A DNA stretch of 64,000 nt from assembly GCF_000337515.1 (NCBI RefSeq), contig NZ_AOIQ01000009.1, positions 118,412 through 182,411 of the forward strand. Reading direction: 5' to 3'. The notes under the pieces are model-generated. The model was given only the letters and a program-made list of their open reading frames with translations. It made no database searches and was not told the origin of the DNA. Positions 43,762-54,101 of the stretch are shown one piece after another. The position numbers and the translations under genes are program-made. This DNA is from Halovivax asiaticus JCM 14624. Its GTDB lineage: Archaea; Halobacteriota; Halobacteria; Halobacteriales; Natrialbaceae. The stretch's first letter is position 1. Each line of letters opens with the position of its first letter.

Positions 43762-44976
43762 CTACTCACGTGCACGAAACGGCGACTCGTGCGCTCGGAC
43801 CAGCATCGACCGGTCGAGGTCCGAGACACGCGAGCACCCCGAAAGCCCCATCGTCAGATCGAGATCCGCCAGAAAATTCCGGCACACCTGGCGAACACCG
43901 TCCTCGCCGTCGATCGCGAGCCCGTAGACGTACGGACGGCCCAGGAACACCATCTCGGCGCCGAGTGCCAGCGCAGTCACGGCGTCGGCGCCGCGCCTGA
44001 TGCCGCTGTCGAAGAGGACGGGTTCGTCGTACCCGGCTTCGTCGAGGTGATCGATCACGGCGGGCAGTGCCTCGATCGCCGGGAGCGCGGTGTCGACCTG
44101 TCGGCCGCCGTGGTTCGAGACGACGATGCTATCGGCGCCCGATTCGAGCGCCAGCTCGGCGTCCTCGGGATGGACGATCCCCTTCACGATAATCGGAAGC
44201 TCGGTTCGATCACGGAGCCACTCGAGATCCGTCCAGGTGAGCGAGGCGTCACCGAAGACGTCGACGAACTGCATCACGGCCGCGCCCTCGTTCTCCGCGG
44301 GGTCTTGACCCAGCAGGTCGCGAAACACCGGATCGGAGACGTAGTTTCCCACCCCCTCGCCGTCGAGGAAGGGAAGATACCCGCGCTCGACGTCTCGCTC
44401 TCGCCAGCTGATGACCGGCGTGTCGACGGTGACGACGAGCGCATCGTAGCCTGCGGCCTCGGCGCGGTCGACGAAACTCGCCGTCAGCTCGCGATTCGAA
44501 CTCCAGTAGAGCTGAAACCAGGTTGGCCCATCCCCAGCGGCGTCGGCGACATCCTCCATCGGTTCCGATGCCGCCGAGCTCGAGACGAACGGGAGCCCGA
44601 GGTCGGCAGCCGCCCTAGCCGACGCGAGTTCGCCCTCGTCGTGGAGAATGGACTGGACGCCGATGGGGGCAAGGCCGACCGGCGCCGGATACTCGGTTCC
44701 GAACAACGTCGTGGAGAGGTCTCGGTCGGCCACATCACGGAGCATTCGAGGGACGAGCCGCCACTGCGAAAAGGCCGACCGGTTCTCGGCCGCGGTCCGC
44801 TCTCCGCCCGCACTCCCGGCGACGTAGGCGTACGCCTCCGCATCGAGCGCCTCGCGAGCGGCCGCCTCGAGGGCCTCGAACCGCGGCGGGACCGATGGCC
44901 GTTCGTCGGCCAGCATCCCCTGCGTGTACACTTCGATCAATCGCTCGCGGCCGTAGGACGGACCATCGTCGGGCAT
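43762..44976 (-). CDS. FMN-dependent alpha-hydroxy-acid oxidase (lactate 2-monooxygenase-like)
   Basis: A 404-residue TIM-barrel flavoenzyme that oxidises a 2-hydroxy acid such as lactate or glycolate. FMN/substrate motifs are VGLAPIGVQS, FQLYWSSN, DTPVISWRERD, Lys265 in PIIVKGI, the catalytic His289 and Arg292 in VSNHGGRQ, and DSGIRRGADAVTALALGA. The long loop between barrel strands 4 and 5 (GYLPFLDGEGVGNYVSD...) matches lactate 2-monooxygenase rather than glycolate oxidase. It belongs to the foreign-looking block between rpsG and EF-2 and shares the minus strand with the aldehyde dehydrogenase gene. Exact substrate is open. Confidence 0.9.
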   Translation of the reverse strand: MPDDGPSYGRERLIEVYTQGMLADERPSVPPRFEALEAAAREALDAEAYAYVAGSAGGERTAAENRSAFSQWRLVPRMLRDVADRDLSTTLFGTEYPAPVGLAPIGVQSILHDEGELASARAAADLGLPFVSSSAASEPMEDVADAAGDGPTWFQLYWSSNRELTASFVDRAEAAGYDALVVTVDTPVISWRERDVERGYLPFLDGEGVGNYVSDPVFRDLLGQDPAENEGAAVMQFVDVFGDASLTWTDLEWLRDRTELPIIVKGIVHPEDAELALESGADSIVVSNHGGRQVDTALPAIEALPAVIDHLDEAGYDEPVLFDSGIRRGADAVTALALGAEMVFLGRPYVYGLAIDGEDGVRQVCRNFLADLDLTMGLSGCSRVSDLDRSMLVRAHESPFRARE

Positions 44977-45063
44977 GGCACCACATTCAGCTGAGTCCGA
45001 CCTATAAATTGGGGGACCGACACGCGGCGAACCCCCTTCAGAACCGCCACAAGGCTGGCAACA

Positions 45064-45333
45064 CTACGAGCGCAACCAGTCGCTTCGAACGGCGACCACG
45101 CCGACCGCACCGAGCAACCCGACCCCGAGCAGTGCCACGGTCGCTATCGGCGACGTCACGTCGGCGACTATCCCTGCGACCGGCTTCAGCGGCGCCCGGA
45201 CGACTGCGAACGCCATCGACGTCGCGCTCAGGACCGTCGCCCGGGTGGCCGTCTCCGCGTGATCGTTGACGTACTGCGTGACCAGCGGCTTCGAGAGGGC
45301 GTATTGCGTACGCTGCGTGACAGAATTCGCCAT
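45064..45333 (-). pseudogene. Major-facilitator transporter, C-terminal remnant
   Basis: About 90 residues match the end of an MFS transporter: the loop segment SKPLVTQYVNDHAETATRATVLSA and the last two or three membrane helices (VLSATSMAFAVVRAPLKPVAGIVAD, IATVALLGVGLLGAVGVVAV). A full transporter needs about 390-420 residues. Upstream there are only some 95 nt before rpsG, so ten or so helices are missing. It has no start with a ribosome-binding site; an ATG at 45333 exists but precedes internal MFS sequence. It is a truncated relic of a rearrangement beside rpsG. Confidence 0.72.
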
Positions 45334-45428
45334 TGCAGACCGCTCGACGCACGAACGGTGCCGCCTCACGAAGACGCCTCTCGGCGACCGATTACATCGG
45401 GAGAAACGCAAACCGAAACGCGAACCGA

Positions 45429-46040
45429 TTATCTCGCGGCAGCGGCGACGCGCTCTTTCTCTTCTTTCTGTCCGACGGCGTAGGTGCCGACGTCACCCTC
45501 GGCGGCGCCGACGAGCTGGGTTGCAATCGCTTCCTCGGCGGGCGTGGGCGACTTGAACGAGGCGCTCTGGGCACCGTCGGCGAGGAACTTCAGTGCCTGG
45601 TCGACACGGCGCTGTGGCGCGACGTCGACGGCTTTCGGCACCGAAATCCCGCCGTACTTCAGGCGGACGGTCTCCTCGCGCGGGGCAGCGTTCTCGACGG
45701 CAGTGACGAGGATCTGGATCGGGTTCTCGTCAGTGCGCTCGTGAACGAGTTCGAAGGCGTCGCGGACGAGCGAGAGGGTCTGCTGTTTCTTGCCCGTGTT
45801 CTCTTCGGTCTGCATCAAGCGGTTGATGAACCGCTCGACGATCGAGATTTCGGACTTCTGGAACTGCTTCGAGGCGTGACGACCCGCGGTGTGCGCGACG
45901 GGCGTGACTGTGATGTAGCGCTTGGTCGAGGGGTCGTTGTACTCGATGCCGGAGATCTCCCAGCGGCCGAATAGCTTCGCCGCGACGGAGTCGTCGGCCT
46001 CTGTATCGGCGTCTGCGTCGGTTTGCTCTTCTGCGCTCAT
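45429..46040 (-). CDS. rpsG: 30S ribosomal protein S7
   Basis: A 203-residue uS7. An acidic N-terminal extension (MSAEEQTDADADTEADDS) is typical of haloarchaea. The conserved body includes KLFGRWEISGIEYNDPSTKRYITVTP, FINRLMQTEENTGKK and NPIQILVTAVENAAPREETVRLKYGGI. It ends with a basic KEEKERVAAAAR tail. S7 binds the 3' major domain of 16S rRNA and lies at the E site. The ATG at 46040 ends directly adjacent to rpsL (the rpsL stop is at 46042), giving an operon with overlapping expression. Confidence 0.97.
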   Translation of the reverse strand: MSAEEQTDADADTEADDSVAAKLFGRWEISGIEYNDPSTKRYITVTPVAHTAGRHASKQFQKSEISIVERFINRLMQTEENTGKKQQTLSLVRDAFELVHERTDENPIQILVTAVENAAPREETVRLKYGGISVPKAVDVAPQRRVDQALKFLADGAQSASFKSPTPAEEAIATQLVGAAEGDVGTYAVGQKEEKERVAAAAR

Positions 46041-46041
46041 G

Positions 46042-46470
46042 TTATCGCACCGGTTTCTCTGCGTTACCGCGAACCAGTTCGATGAGCGAGACACCGTTTA
46101 CCTTCTCGACCTTGTAGTTGACACCGGAGATGTCACCCATCGCACGACCCTTCGCCCCACCGATGCCGGCGATGGTGACCTCGTCGTGCTCGTCGATAAA
46201 GCTGATCGCGCCGTCGCCGGGACAGAACGCCGAGACCTGTTTCCCGTTCTTGATGAGCTGGACTCGGACACACTTTCGGATAGCCGAGTTGGGCTGCTTT
46301 GCCTCGATGCCGATCTTCTCCAGGACAATGCCACGGGCCTGCGGGGCACCCTCGAGCGGGTCCGACTTCTCGCGAAGGCCACGAGCGCGTCGCGCGTAGT
46401 CCGAGTCGGACCACCGCTGTGACTGGCGGTCCTTCTTCAGCTTCCGCGCGGCGTATTTGCCGTTTGCCAT
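46042..46470 (-). CDS. rpsL: 30S ribosomal protein S12
   Basis: A 142-residue uS12, located at the decoding centre. Conserved blocks are [67 protein letters not shown] and a [14 protein letters not shown] end. The PNSAIRK loop is where streptomycin-resistance changes occur in bacteria. The ATG at 46470 starts 28 nt after a clear TATA box, so the mRNA is leaderless. rpsG follows after one nucleotide. nusA and the RNA polymerase genes precede, but separated by the PAP2 gene. Confidence 0.98.
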   Translation of the reverse strand: MANGKYAARKLKKDRQSQRWSDSDYARRARGLREKSDPLEGAPQARGIVLEKIGIEAKQPNSAIRKCVRVQLIKNGKQVSAFCPGDGAISFIDEHDEVTIAGIGGAKGRAMGDISGVNYKVEKVNGVSLIELVRGNAEKPVR

Positions 46471-46496
46471 AGTACCCGTCGGTATCCGACGAACAC

Positions 46497-46506
46497 ACTT
46501 AAGCAT
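46497..46506 (-). promoter_or_regulatory. TATA box of the rpsL-rpsG operon
   Basis: The minus strand reads TGCTTAAGTG about 28 nt upstream of the rpsL ATG. The CTTAAG core is typical of strong haloarchaeal promoters. The operon therefore has its own promoter, independent of the RNA polymerase genes. Confidence 0.6.
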
Positions 46507-46641
46507 CCCCTTTTGGATCGGAAACGAAGCGACGAGAGCGGTCGACGGGGGTCGATGAAGCGATCTCGTGGCGTTTCGGAGACGATACTGTCTGCTCGAT
46601 GCGTGGTCGGTCGGCCACGAGGACCGGCCGGGACGCGTCGG

Positions 46642-47502
46642 TCAATCACCGGTCTCCGGATCGGTCGCGAGCTCACCGTCGCGCTCGACGGACCGACGGT
46701 CACGCTCTCCTTCGATAGAACCGACGATGTACTCCGCCGCGGCGACGCTCCAGAGCGCCAAGACGATTCCAGCGCCGACGTCGATCGCCCAGTGAATGCC
46801 CAGGTACATCGTCGAGAAGACGACACCGGACGCCACGATCGCGGCGAGGACGAACCACTTCGGGAACTCCCGGCGGGTTCGCCAGGCGAACAGCAAGACC
46901 ACGACCGACAGGGACGTATGAAGCGAGGGGAAGACGTTCGTGTTGTCCGCGATCGCTGCAGTCAGGTCCTGCGTCTGCGGATAGAAGTCGTACATCAACC
47001 CCTCGACCGAATCCAGGTGGTTCCGCGGTCCGTACGCGATAAAGAGCGTGTAGAGAGCGACGCCGCCGACGACGTAGTTGAGGAGGTACGCGACCAGCAG
47101 CTCCTTGAACCGGCGGAGCGACGACATCGTGACGTACAGGATCGGTGCCGTCGCCAGCAGGTACGGGAAGCCGAACATGTAGAGCGCCGAGAAGACTTCG
47201 ACCGTCACGTCCGGCACGACACGCTGGAGAACGGCGACGAACTCCCCCTCGACGGCGTAGATCTCGTCAGTGATGTTCCAGCCGATCCGTTGGGAGAGCC
47301 GGACGCTGTACTCGGACGTGAGGAACTTCGCCAGGAGGAAGAAGCCGGCGGCACCGACGTAGGGAGCCAGTTCGCGGACCCGCTCACGCCGAGCTGCCAC
47401 GGTGTGGCGGACACGCCTACGATCCAGACACAGCGTACAGGTGCCGACGAATCCGACCGCGACCGCGATGACGGTGACGACGAGCATCGAGCTGAGTGCC
47501 AT
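46642..47502 (-). CDS. PAP2-superfamily membrane phosphatase/phosphotransferase
   Basis: A 286-residue integral membrane protein. Motif PSLHTS (in NVFPSLHTS) and MYLGIHWAIDV give the conserved PAP2 phosphatase motifs 2 and 3, with two catalytic histidines. The first motif is a more diverged basic segment (GPRNHLDS...). There are about six or seven helices, and it resembles Aur1/Ipt1-like inositol phosphotransferases or lipid phosphatases. Lipid pyrophosphate or phosphatidate-like substrates are expected, which in archaea would be isoprenyl or archaeal lipid phosphates. It is inserted between nusA and rpsL, separating two operons normally adjacent. Confidence 0.88.
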   Translation of the reverse strand: MALSSMLVVTVIAVAVGFVGTCTLCLDRRRVRHTVAARRERVRELAPYVGAAGFFLLAKFLTSEYSVRLSQRIGWNITDEIYAVEGEFVAVLQRVVPDVTVEVFSALYMFGFPYLLATAPILYVTMSSLRRFKELLVAYLLNYVVGGVALYTLFIAYGPRNHLDSVEGLMYDFYPQTQDLTAAIADNTNVFPSLHTSLSVVVLLFAWRTRREFPKWFVLAAIVASGVVFSTMYLGIHWAIDVGAGIVLALWSVAAAEYIVGSIEGERDRRSVERDGELATDPETGD

Positions 47503-47651
47503 GATTCTGAGATTCCTCGCGTGGCGCGGGCGCCCCGCACGGACGCCGGCGCGTTTCTATCATACGAATGGTGTGTTCACGGCATAAGCATTCTCATCTA
47601 TCGCGGTCACGGAGAGATCGAAACCGACAGCCGTCACGGCCCTCGGGCAGG

Positions 47652-47680
47652 CGAAAAGACCGAAGGAACGGCCAAAAACC
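47652..47680 (-). terminator. T-rich terminator-like tract after nusA
   Basis: On the minus strand, downstream of the nusA stop, the sequence reads GCGGTTTTTGGCC, then GTCTTTTCGCC. Tandem T-runs of 5 and 4 are the usual haloarchaeal termination signals. Marks the likely end of the RNA polymerase operon. Confidence 0.4.
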
Positions 47681-47684
47681 GCAC

Positions 47685-48104
47685 TCAGGTCAGTTGAACG
47701 TCGTCCACGTCGAAGTGGCGCGCCGCGAGTCGGCGAGCGGCATCGATCGTCCGCCCGTCCCGGCCGATCGCGACGCCGCGGTCTTCCTCGGCGACCTCGA
47801 CGTAGGCTACGGTATCGTCGTTTTCGCTCATCGTGACGTTGTACACGGCCGCCGGCGCGAGCGCGTTCGCCACGAAGTCGGCCGGCTCGTCCGCGTACTC
47901 GACGAGCCGGACCGGCATATCGACCCGGTCTTCGAACCGATCGACCGTCTCGCCGCCGCGGCCGATCGCCTCGGCGATGTGACCGCGTGCGACGACGATC
48001 ACCAGCCGATCGTCGAGCTGGAGACAGTCACGGCCGGGCACGCCAGTGACGTCCTCGAAGAGGGCGAGAAAGCGGCGTGCGTCGTCGTCGAGGGTGAGGT
48101 CCAT
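47685..48104 (-). CDS. nusA: NusA-like transcription factor (KH-domain protein)
   Basis: A 139-residue archaeal NusA. It consists of two KH domains: LQLDDRLVIVVARGHIAEAIGRGGETVDRFED (KH1, GxxG as GRGG) and TVAYVEVAEEDRGVAIGRDGRTIDAARRLAARHF (KH2, GRDG). It lacks the bacterial N-terminal RNA polymerase-binding and S1 domains, as expected. It probably binds nascent RNA. Its start at 48104 overlaps the last base of the rpoA'' stop, so it is translated from the RNA polymerase operon. Confidence 0.93.
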   Translation of the reverse strand: MDLTLDDDARRFLALFEDVTGVPGRDCLQLDDRLVIVVARGHIAEAIGRGGETVDRFEDRVDMPVRLVEYADEPADFVANALAPAAVYNVTMSENDDTVAYVEVAEEDRGVAIGRDGRTIDAARRLAARHFDVDDVQLT

Positions 48105-49312
48105 CAGTCGGCCGTGGTGTCGCCGCTCGTCGAACCCATCCGCAGGTCGACGTCACCGGTGCCGAGTTTCACCGGCCGACCGACGATGACGTTCTCGATT
48201 ACGCCGTCGATCGAGTCGATCTCACCGTGGATCGAGGCGTTCAGCAGGTGATTGACCGTCACCTCGTAGGCCGCCCGAGCGAGCACGCTCTCTTTGTTGC
48301 CGGCGATACCGTGGCGACCGATCGACTCGATCGTCCCCTCGTTGGTCATGATGTCCGCGACCAGCATCAGGTGGCGGACGTTGATGTTGTCGAGGCCCTG
48401 TTCGACCAGTGTGTTCTTCGTCTCCTCGATGATGATCTCGCGGGCGGCCTCGACGCCGAGGTTGCGGTAGATCTCGTGGATGTTGTTACAGGTCGTCCGC
48501 GACGCGTCGACGCCCTCGATGGCGAGTGCATCGCCGAAGGCCGAGCCTTCCGTGTAGAGGACGAACTCCTCGTCGGCGTCGAACGGCGAATCATCCATCT
48601 CTTCGCGACGGATGACGACCCGGGAGATGTCCTCGATACCCTTGAACGTGATCTCGCGCAACTCCTCGACGAGCTGGAGGAGATCACGGTAGGACGGTTC
48701 CTCCGGGCCGAACTCGACGGTAGTTCCGTTCTGGACGGTTGTCACGCCGAGTTGATCTTCGATGATCTCGGCGACCTCCTCGGCCGTGATCATCCGTTCG
48801 TCCAGCGTGTCTTCATTGAGCGAGATGACGACGCGCATGTCGGCGACGTTCGTCGAGACGTCCCCCAGCGCGAGAATCTTCGTCGCCTCGATCTTCCAGA
48901 CGACCTCGTGGGCTTTCTCGCGCTCGGTCGCGTACTCCTCTTCTAAGTGGACCGTCATCGTCGGCGTGTCGGGCGTCTTCCGGGCGTCGACCAGCTCGAT
49001 GAGCCGTGGCAGCCCCTGTGTGACGTCGATCTCCGCGACGCCGGCGTAGTGGAACGTGTTCATCGTCAGCTGGGTCCCCGGCTCACCGATCGACTGTGCC
49101 GAGACCGTCCCAACCGGATCGAGCGGGTCGACGCGAGTATCGCGGTACTGACTCTCGACCGCTTGCGCGACGTCATCGGCCTGCTCGATGGTCAGCTCGT
49201 CGCGCTCGGCGAGCGTCTCGTAGACCCGGTCTTTGAGTCGCGGAGGAAGGTCCGTATCCTCGACGACGGCTTCGACGTCAGCGTCGAGACCGAGGGCGCT
49301 CGGATTAGTCAT
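48104..49312 (-). CDS. rpoA2: DNA-directed RNA polymerase subunit A''
   Basis: A 402-residue subunit, equal to the C-terminal part of bacterial beta'. Motifs are [25 protein letters not shown], part of the trigger-loop/bridge region, and [20 protein letters not shown]. The C-terminal half has the jaw/clamp sequence [14 protein letters not shown] and the [20 protein letters not shown] end. Its start overlaps the end of rpoA' by 8 nt, and it overlaps nusA by one base. Split A'/A'' is typical of archaea. Confidence 0.97.
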   Translation of the reverse strand: MTNPSALGLDADVEAVVEDTDLPPRLKDRVYETLAERDELTIEQADDVAQAVESQYRDTRVDPLDPVGTVSAQSIGEPGTQLTMNTFHYAGVAEIDVTQGLPRLIELVDARKTPDTPTMTVHLEEEYATEREKAHEVVWKIEATKILALGDVSTNVADMRVVISLNEDTLDERMITAEEVAEIIEDQLGVTTVQNGTTVEFGPEEPSYRDLLQLVEELREITFKGIEDISRVVIRREEMDDSPFDADEEFVLYTEGSAFGDALAIEGVDASRTTCNNIHEIYRNLGVEAAREIIIEETKNTLVEQGLDNINVRHLMLVADIMTNEGTIESIGRHGIAGNKESVLARAAYEVTVNHLLNASIHGEIDSIDGVIENVIVGRPVKLGTGDVDLRMGSTSGDTTAD

Positions 49313-52265
49313 CGGAGGTCACCCCCGTCTCGTCGCCGAGGCGATCGTCCGCGTGCTCGGAGAGGTTGGTCGGACGGGCCCGGTCGCCGAGGAACTGTGC
49401 GCGTTCGCGCTCGTCTTCGAACTCCGAGTCGATGACGCGATCGGCAATTCCCTCGACGTCGATGTCGAAGTCCTCGTCGTAGGAGACCTGCACCGGCGAG
49501 GTGCCGTCCTCGCCGAACTCGAACTGGACGATCGTGTCCGAAGTGTCCCGGACCGTGCCGTCGTACTGCGCTTCGAGTTCCGAGAGAGCGTTGATGAGGC
49601 GACGCTGGAGGTAGCCGGACTTGGAGGTCCGGACTGCCGTGTCGACCAGGCCCTCGCGGCCACCCATCGCGTGGAAGAAGAACTCCCGCGGCGTGAGTCC
49701 GGCCGTGTAGGAGTTCTCGACGAAGCCGTGCGCCTCGGCCGAGAGGTCGTCCGGTTTGTAGTGACTGAGGGTCCGATCCTCGTAGCCGCGGTTGATCCGC
49801 TCACCGCGAACCGCCTGCTGGCCGACGGCGCCGGCCATCTGGGTGAGGTTGAGCATCGACCCACGCGCCCCGGACTCGGCCATGACGACGGCCGGGTTGT
49901 CGCCCTCGAAGTGCTCTTCGGCGATCGTCCCCGCGTTGTCACGGGCACGCGAGAGCGTCTGCATGATCTTCATCTCGAGGGTCTCGTCCAGGGTCCGCCC
50001 CGGCAGACTCTCGAGTTCGCCGCGGTCGTAGGCCTCGATGAGTTCCTGGACGCGATCGTAGGCGTCGTCGATGGTCTCGTCGATCTGTTCGCGGGCCTCG
50101 GGCTCGATCGTCTCGTCGTCGATCCCGATCGAGAACCCGAAGTGCATGATCGTCCGCATCGCGAGCGTCGACAGCTCGTTGATGAAGATCCGTGCGCGCG
50201 TGTTGCCGTAGACCTTCGTGATCGTGTCGACGATCTCGCCGCCGAAGCCACCGACTTCGTCCTCGGCGATGGTTCCTTCGACCAGTTGGCCGTCCTCGAT
50301 GACGACGTCCTCGCCGACGGTGCCGGTGAACGTGAGGTTCAGGTCGTCGGGGAGGAGTTCGGAGAAGATGGCCCGACCGGTCCAGTACGGCGTGCCGTCC
50401 TCCTCGGTCCCGCTCTGCTCGGGCAGTTCGTCGATCCGCGTCGCTCGCAAGAGGTCCAACGCCTGCGTCTCGTTGAAGTGCGGGTTTTCGTGAGTCAGCA
50501 GGTAGGTTCCAGAGATGTGGTCCTGGATGGCGCCGATGATGTTCTCACCGAAGCGTGGCGAGAGGATCTGCTCCTGGACGCGCATGAGGACGCGGGCCTC
50601 GGCACGGGCCTCCTCGTTCTGGAGGGCGTGCATGTTCATCTCGTCGCCGTCGAAGTCGGCGTTGTACGGCGGACAGACGACGGTGTTGAGCCGGAACGTC
50701 TTGTACGGCATCACCACGACCTCGTGGGCCATGATCGACATCCGGTGCAGCGACGGCTGTCGGTTGAAGATGATGATGTCGCCGTCGACGAGGTGGCGGT
50801 TGACCTCCCAGCCGGGACCGACAGTCTGAACGCCCTCCTCGTCGGCCTGGTCGGTCATGCCCGCGAGCGCCTCGGCGTTCTTCTCGGTCACCTTCAGTCG
50901 CCGGCCGTCGGGGCGGCGAACGTAGTTCGCACCGGGGTGCGTGTTCGGCCCGTTCGCGACGTAGCGACGCGCCTCCTCGACGTTGCGCTCGGTGACGAGC
51001 ATCGTCTGGGTCATCTCCGATGCGACGCGGTCCGGCACGCCGACCTCGTTCAGGCTGAGCGTCGGGTCCGGCGAGATGACGGTCCGGGCGGAGAAGTTGA
51101 CACGCTTCCCGGAGAGTGAACCACGGAAGCGACCCTCCTTGCCCTTGAGTCGCTGGCTGAGGGTCTTGAGCGGCCGACCGGAGCGGTGTCGGGCCGGCGG
51201 CGTCCCCGAAATCTCGTTGTCCATGAACGTGGTGACGTGGTACTGCAGCAGTTCCCAGAGGTCCTCGATGATCAGCTGTGGCGCACCCGCCTCACGGTTC
51301 TCCATGAAGCGCTGGTTGATCCGGATGATGTCGACCAGCTTGTGTGTGAGGTCGTCCTCCGAGCGCTGCCCGTTGTCGAGCGTGATCGACGGCCGTGCGG
51401 TGACCGGCGGTACCGGCAACACGGTGAGGATCATCCACTCCGGTCGCGAGCGGTCGGAATCGATACCGAGCACCTCGATATCCTCGTCCGGGATGGCCTC
51501 GAACCAGTCCCGGATATCGGAGGGCATCAGCTTGTTCGTGTCCTCCTCGGTGAGGTCGATGCCGAGCGCCTTCTCGATCGCTTCGCGCTGTTCTTCGCGC
51601 GGGCGGAACGAACCCGAGAGGATCTCGTTGACCCGCGTGAGGTCGATCTCGGTCTTCGCGGCGAGTTCGTCCGGCGTCGTCCGTTCGATGCCTTCCTCCT
51701 CGTCGCCCTGCATCGCACCGGCGATGCGCTGGGAGTACTCGCTCGCGAGGACTTCCTGGACCTCGTAGTACGTGGTCGGCTTCTCGTGGTCGATGTCGTA
51801 CTGAATTTCGCCACAGAACGGACAGCGATCCTTCTTTCGCGCCTGTCGGATCGCCGCCTTCGTCACGTCGTTTAAGTCACGGCCGAGTTTTCGCGACTCG
51901 TCGATCTGGTCGCGGAACTCCCCTCGCTCGTCCTCGGTGAGCAACAGTCGAGAGCACTCTCGACAGGTGCCCCGGAGGAGTCGCCGGATGAGTTTCGTGA
52001 AGCCGACGTGGATGACGGGCGCGGCGAGTTCGATGTGGCCGAAGTGGCCGTTACAGGAACCGGAGTGTTTCCCGCAGGTCTTACACTCCAGTCCGGGGTC
52101 GATCACGCCGAGACGCGGGTCCATCAGCCCCATGTCGATGGGGAAGCCGTCGTCGTCGTAGGTGTCGGCGGTGATGATCTTCGTCGCGCTCATCTCCCGG
52201 TACTCCTCGGGCTCCATGAGCCCGAAACTGATCGATCCGATCTCTTTTGGTGTACTGTGTTGCAT
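49305..52265 (-). CDS. rpoA1: DNA-directed RNA polymerase subunit A'
   Basis: A 986-residue subunit with the catalytic centre: [12 protein letters not shown] supplies the three aspartates for magnesium. The N-terminal zinc site is [17 protein letters not shown] (61-77), with a further zinc cluster CRECSRLLL...CPFCGE. SHKPVR-type residues for the clamp are replaced by [24 protein letters not shown], the canonical switch. The protein forms the polymerase core with A'', B' and B''. The start ATG 52265 lies 2 nt before the rpoB' stop. The gene is contiguous with the other subunits in the operon. Confidence 0.98.
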   Translation of the reverse strand: MQHSTPKEIGSISFGLMEPEEYREMSATKIITADTYDDDGFPIDMGLMDPRLGVIDPGLECKTCGKHSGSCNGHFGHIELAAPVIHVGFTKLIRRLLRGTCRECSRLLLTEDERGEFRDQIDESRKLGRDLNDVTKAAIRQARKKDRCPFCGEIQYDIDHEKPTTYYEVQEVLASEYSQRIAGAMQGDEEEGIERTTPDELAAKTEIDLTRVNEILSGSFRPREEQREAIEKALGIDLTEEDTNKLMPSDIRDWFEAIPDEDIEVLGIDSDRSRPEWMILTVLPVPPVTARPSITLDNGQRSEDDLTHKLVDIIRINQRFMENREAGAPQLIIEDLWELLQYHVTTFMDNEISGTPPARHRSGRPLKTLSQRLKGKEGRFRGSLSGKRVNFSARTVISPDPTLSLNEVGVPDRVASEMTQTMLVTERNVEEARRYVANGPNTHPGANYVRRPDGRRLKVTEKNAEALAGMTDQADEEGVQTVGPGWEVNRHLVDGDIIIFNRQPSLHRMSIMAHEVVVMPYKTFRLNTVVCPPYNADFDGDEMNMHALQNEEARAEARVLMRVQEQILSPRFGENIIGAIQDHISGTYLLTHENPHFNETQALDLLRATRIDELPEQSGTEEDGTPYWTGRAIFSELLPDDLNLTFTGTVGEDVVIEDGQLVEGTIAEDEVGGFGGEIVDTITKVYGNTRARIFINELSTLAMRTIMHFGFSIGIDDETIEPEAREQIDETIDDAYDRVQELIEAYDRGELESLPGRTLDETLEMKIMQTLSRARDNAGTIAEEHFEGDNPAVVMAESGARGSMLNLTQMAGAVGQQAVRGERINRGYEDRTLSHYKPDDLSAEAHGFVENSYTAGLTPREFFFHAMGGREGLVDTAVRTSKSGYLQRRLINALSELEAQYDGTVRDTSDTIVQFEFGEDGTSPVQVSYDEDFDIDVEGIADRVIDSEFEDERERAQFLGDRARPTNLSEHADDRLGDETGVTSDD

Positions 52266-52267
52266 GG

Positions 52268-54100
52268 TTAGACGGCATCCTCCAGTTCGAGTCGCGGCGC
52301 GATCCCGAGGGCTTTCATCTCGTCCAAGAGGAGTTTGAACGCGTAACTCATCTCAATCTCGTGGATCTCGGTCTCCTCGTCACAGTTCGGACAGTAGACG
52401 CGCCGTTGTTCGACGTTCTCGACGGCACTCATGCCACAGTTGCCACAGACGTGGATGTACTCGCGGTCGGACTCGTCGAGCAGGCGTTCCTTCAGCGTCA
52501 GGGCCGCACCGTGGCCGATGAAGACGTCCCGCTCCATCGTCCCGATACGAAGCCCACCTTCGCGAGCTCGCCCCTCCGTCGGCTGACGGGTCAGCACCTG
52601 CACCGGCCCGCGTGAGCGGGCGTGCAGCTTGTTCGAGACCATGTGATAGAGCTTCTGGTAGAAGATCACGCCGACGAAGATCTCGGCCTCGATCTTCTCG
52701 CCGGTGACGCCCGAGTACATGACCTCCTTGCCGGCGGAGTTGAACCCGGCATCTTCCAGTCCACCACGGAGTTCGTCCTCGTCCTCGCCGAGGAACGGCG
52801 TCCCGTCGACGCGTCGGCCTTCCATCGAGCCGAGCTTGCCACCGATCATCTCGAGGATATGCCCGACCGTCATCCGCGACGGCAGCGCGTGTGGGTTGAC
52901 GACGAGGTCGGGCACGACACCCTCTTGCGTGAAGGGCATGTCCTCCTGCGGCGCGAGGTGGCCTACGACGCCCTTCTGGCCGTGCCGGGACGCGAACTTG
53001 TCCCCGAGTTCGGGGATCCGCTCGTCGCGCACGGAGACTTTCGAGAGCTTCGAGCCGTCCTCACCCTCCATCAGCGTGACCGTGTCGACGACGCCGCTCT
53101 CGCCCGAGCGCATCGTCACTGACGTCTCACGGCGCTTCTGGGGCGAGAGGCCGCCCATGTCGTCCGGTTCCTCCAGGAATCGCGGCGGGCTCGTCTTGCC
53201 GAGCAGGACCGAGTTCTCGTCGACGCGGGTCTCGGGGTTGACGAGGCCGTCCTCGTCCAGGTGCGTGTAGGCGTCTTCACCGCGGGCGCCGCGCACGTCC
53301 TGAGAGGGGATCTCGAAGCGATCTTCCTGGCCGCCAGGGTAGCGTCGCTCCTCGCCCTCGTAGGTGCGGAAGAAGTGCGACCGGGCGAGCGCGCGCTCGA
53401 CCGACGCCTTGTTCATGACCAGCGCGTCCTCGATGTTGAACCCCTCGTAGCTCATCACGGCGACGACGAAGTTCTGCGCGGCGGGCCGCTCGTCGAAACC
53501 GATCTGTTCGGTTGTCTGGGTCTTGACCATCGAGAGCTGCGGGTAGTGCAGCAAGTGCTGGCGCGTATCGGGTCGGATGCGGTAGTTGGCGCTCGGTAGC
53601 CCGAGCGACTGCTTGACCATCCCCGCCCCCATCGTAATGCGCGGGCTCGCGTTGTGTTCCGGGTAGGGGATCATCCCTGCGCCGATCCCGAAGATCAGCT
53701 GTGGATCGATCTCTAGGTGCGTGTGATCCTCGGTGAGGTCGTCCTCGTCGACGGCGACGAAGATGTCCTCTTCCTCCTCGGCGTCGATGAACTCGATCGA
53801 GCCGTGGGCGACCAGATCTTCGAACTCCAGATCACCATCGTTCAGCGCCTCGATCTCGGCCTCGGTGATGCGCGGTTCGCCGTCGTCGACGACGATCAGC
53901 GGACGGCGGGCCCGTCCGGCGTCGGCATTGACGATGACTTCGCGCGTGCGATCTTTCACCGAGACGTTGACCATCTCGGAAACGTCGCCGACGCGACGCG
54001 CCTCGCGGATCTGTTCGGCCAGTTCGTTCGGGTCCGGGTGGGTGCCCACCAGCGACCCGTTGACGTACACCTTCGCCTCTCGTTGTTGTTGACTCGCCAT
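52268..54100 (-). CDS. rpoB1: DNA-directed RNA polymerase subunit B'
   Basis: A 610-residue subunit equal to the C-terminal half of bacterial beta. Conserved blocks are [42 protein letters not shown] (catalytic-centre loop), [20 protein letters not shown] [20 protein letters not shown], and [20 protein letters not shown]. The C-terminal zinc ribbon CGNCGMSA...YCPNCDEE closes the protein. The B'/B'' split is the haloarchaeal and methanogen arrangement. It starts one nucleotide after the rpoB'' stop, and is followed by rpoA'. Confidence 0.98.
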   Translation of the reverse strand: MASQQQREAKVYVNGSLVGTHPDPNELAEQIREARRVGDVSEMVNVSVKDRTREVIVNADAGRARRPLIVVDDGEPRITEAEIEALNDGDLEFEDLVAHGSIEFIDAEEEEDIFVAVDEDDLTEDHTHLEIDPQLIFGIGAGMIPYPEHNASPRITMGAGMVKQSLGLPSANYRIRPDTRQHLLHYPQLSMVKTQTTEQIGFDERPAAQNFVVAVMSYEGFNIEDALVMNKASVERALARSHFFRTYEGEERRYPGGQEDRFEIPSQDVRGARGEDAYTHLDEDGLVNPETRVDENSVLLGKTSPPRFLEEPDDMGGLSPQKRRETSVTMRSGESGVVDTVTLMEGEDGSKLSKVSVRDERIPELGDKFASRHGQKGVVGHLAPQEDMPFTQEGVVPDLVVNPHALPSRMTVGHILEMIGGKLGSMEGRRVDGTPFLGEDEDELRGGLEDAGFNSAGKEVMYSGVTGEKIEAEIFVGVIFYQKLYHMVSNKLHARSRGPVQVLTRQPTEGRAREGGLRIGTMERDVFIGHGAALTLKERLLDESDREYIHVCGNCGMSAVENVEQRRVYCPNCDEETEIHEIEMSYAFKLLLDEMKALGIAPRLELEDAV

Positions 54101-54101
54101 A

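Noticed and set aside
49233..51119. Open frame of 628 codons on the plus strand within rpoA'
   Set aside because: Antisense to the RNA polymerase gene, with no recognisable domain.
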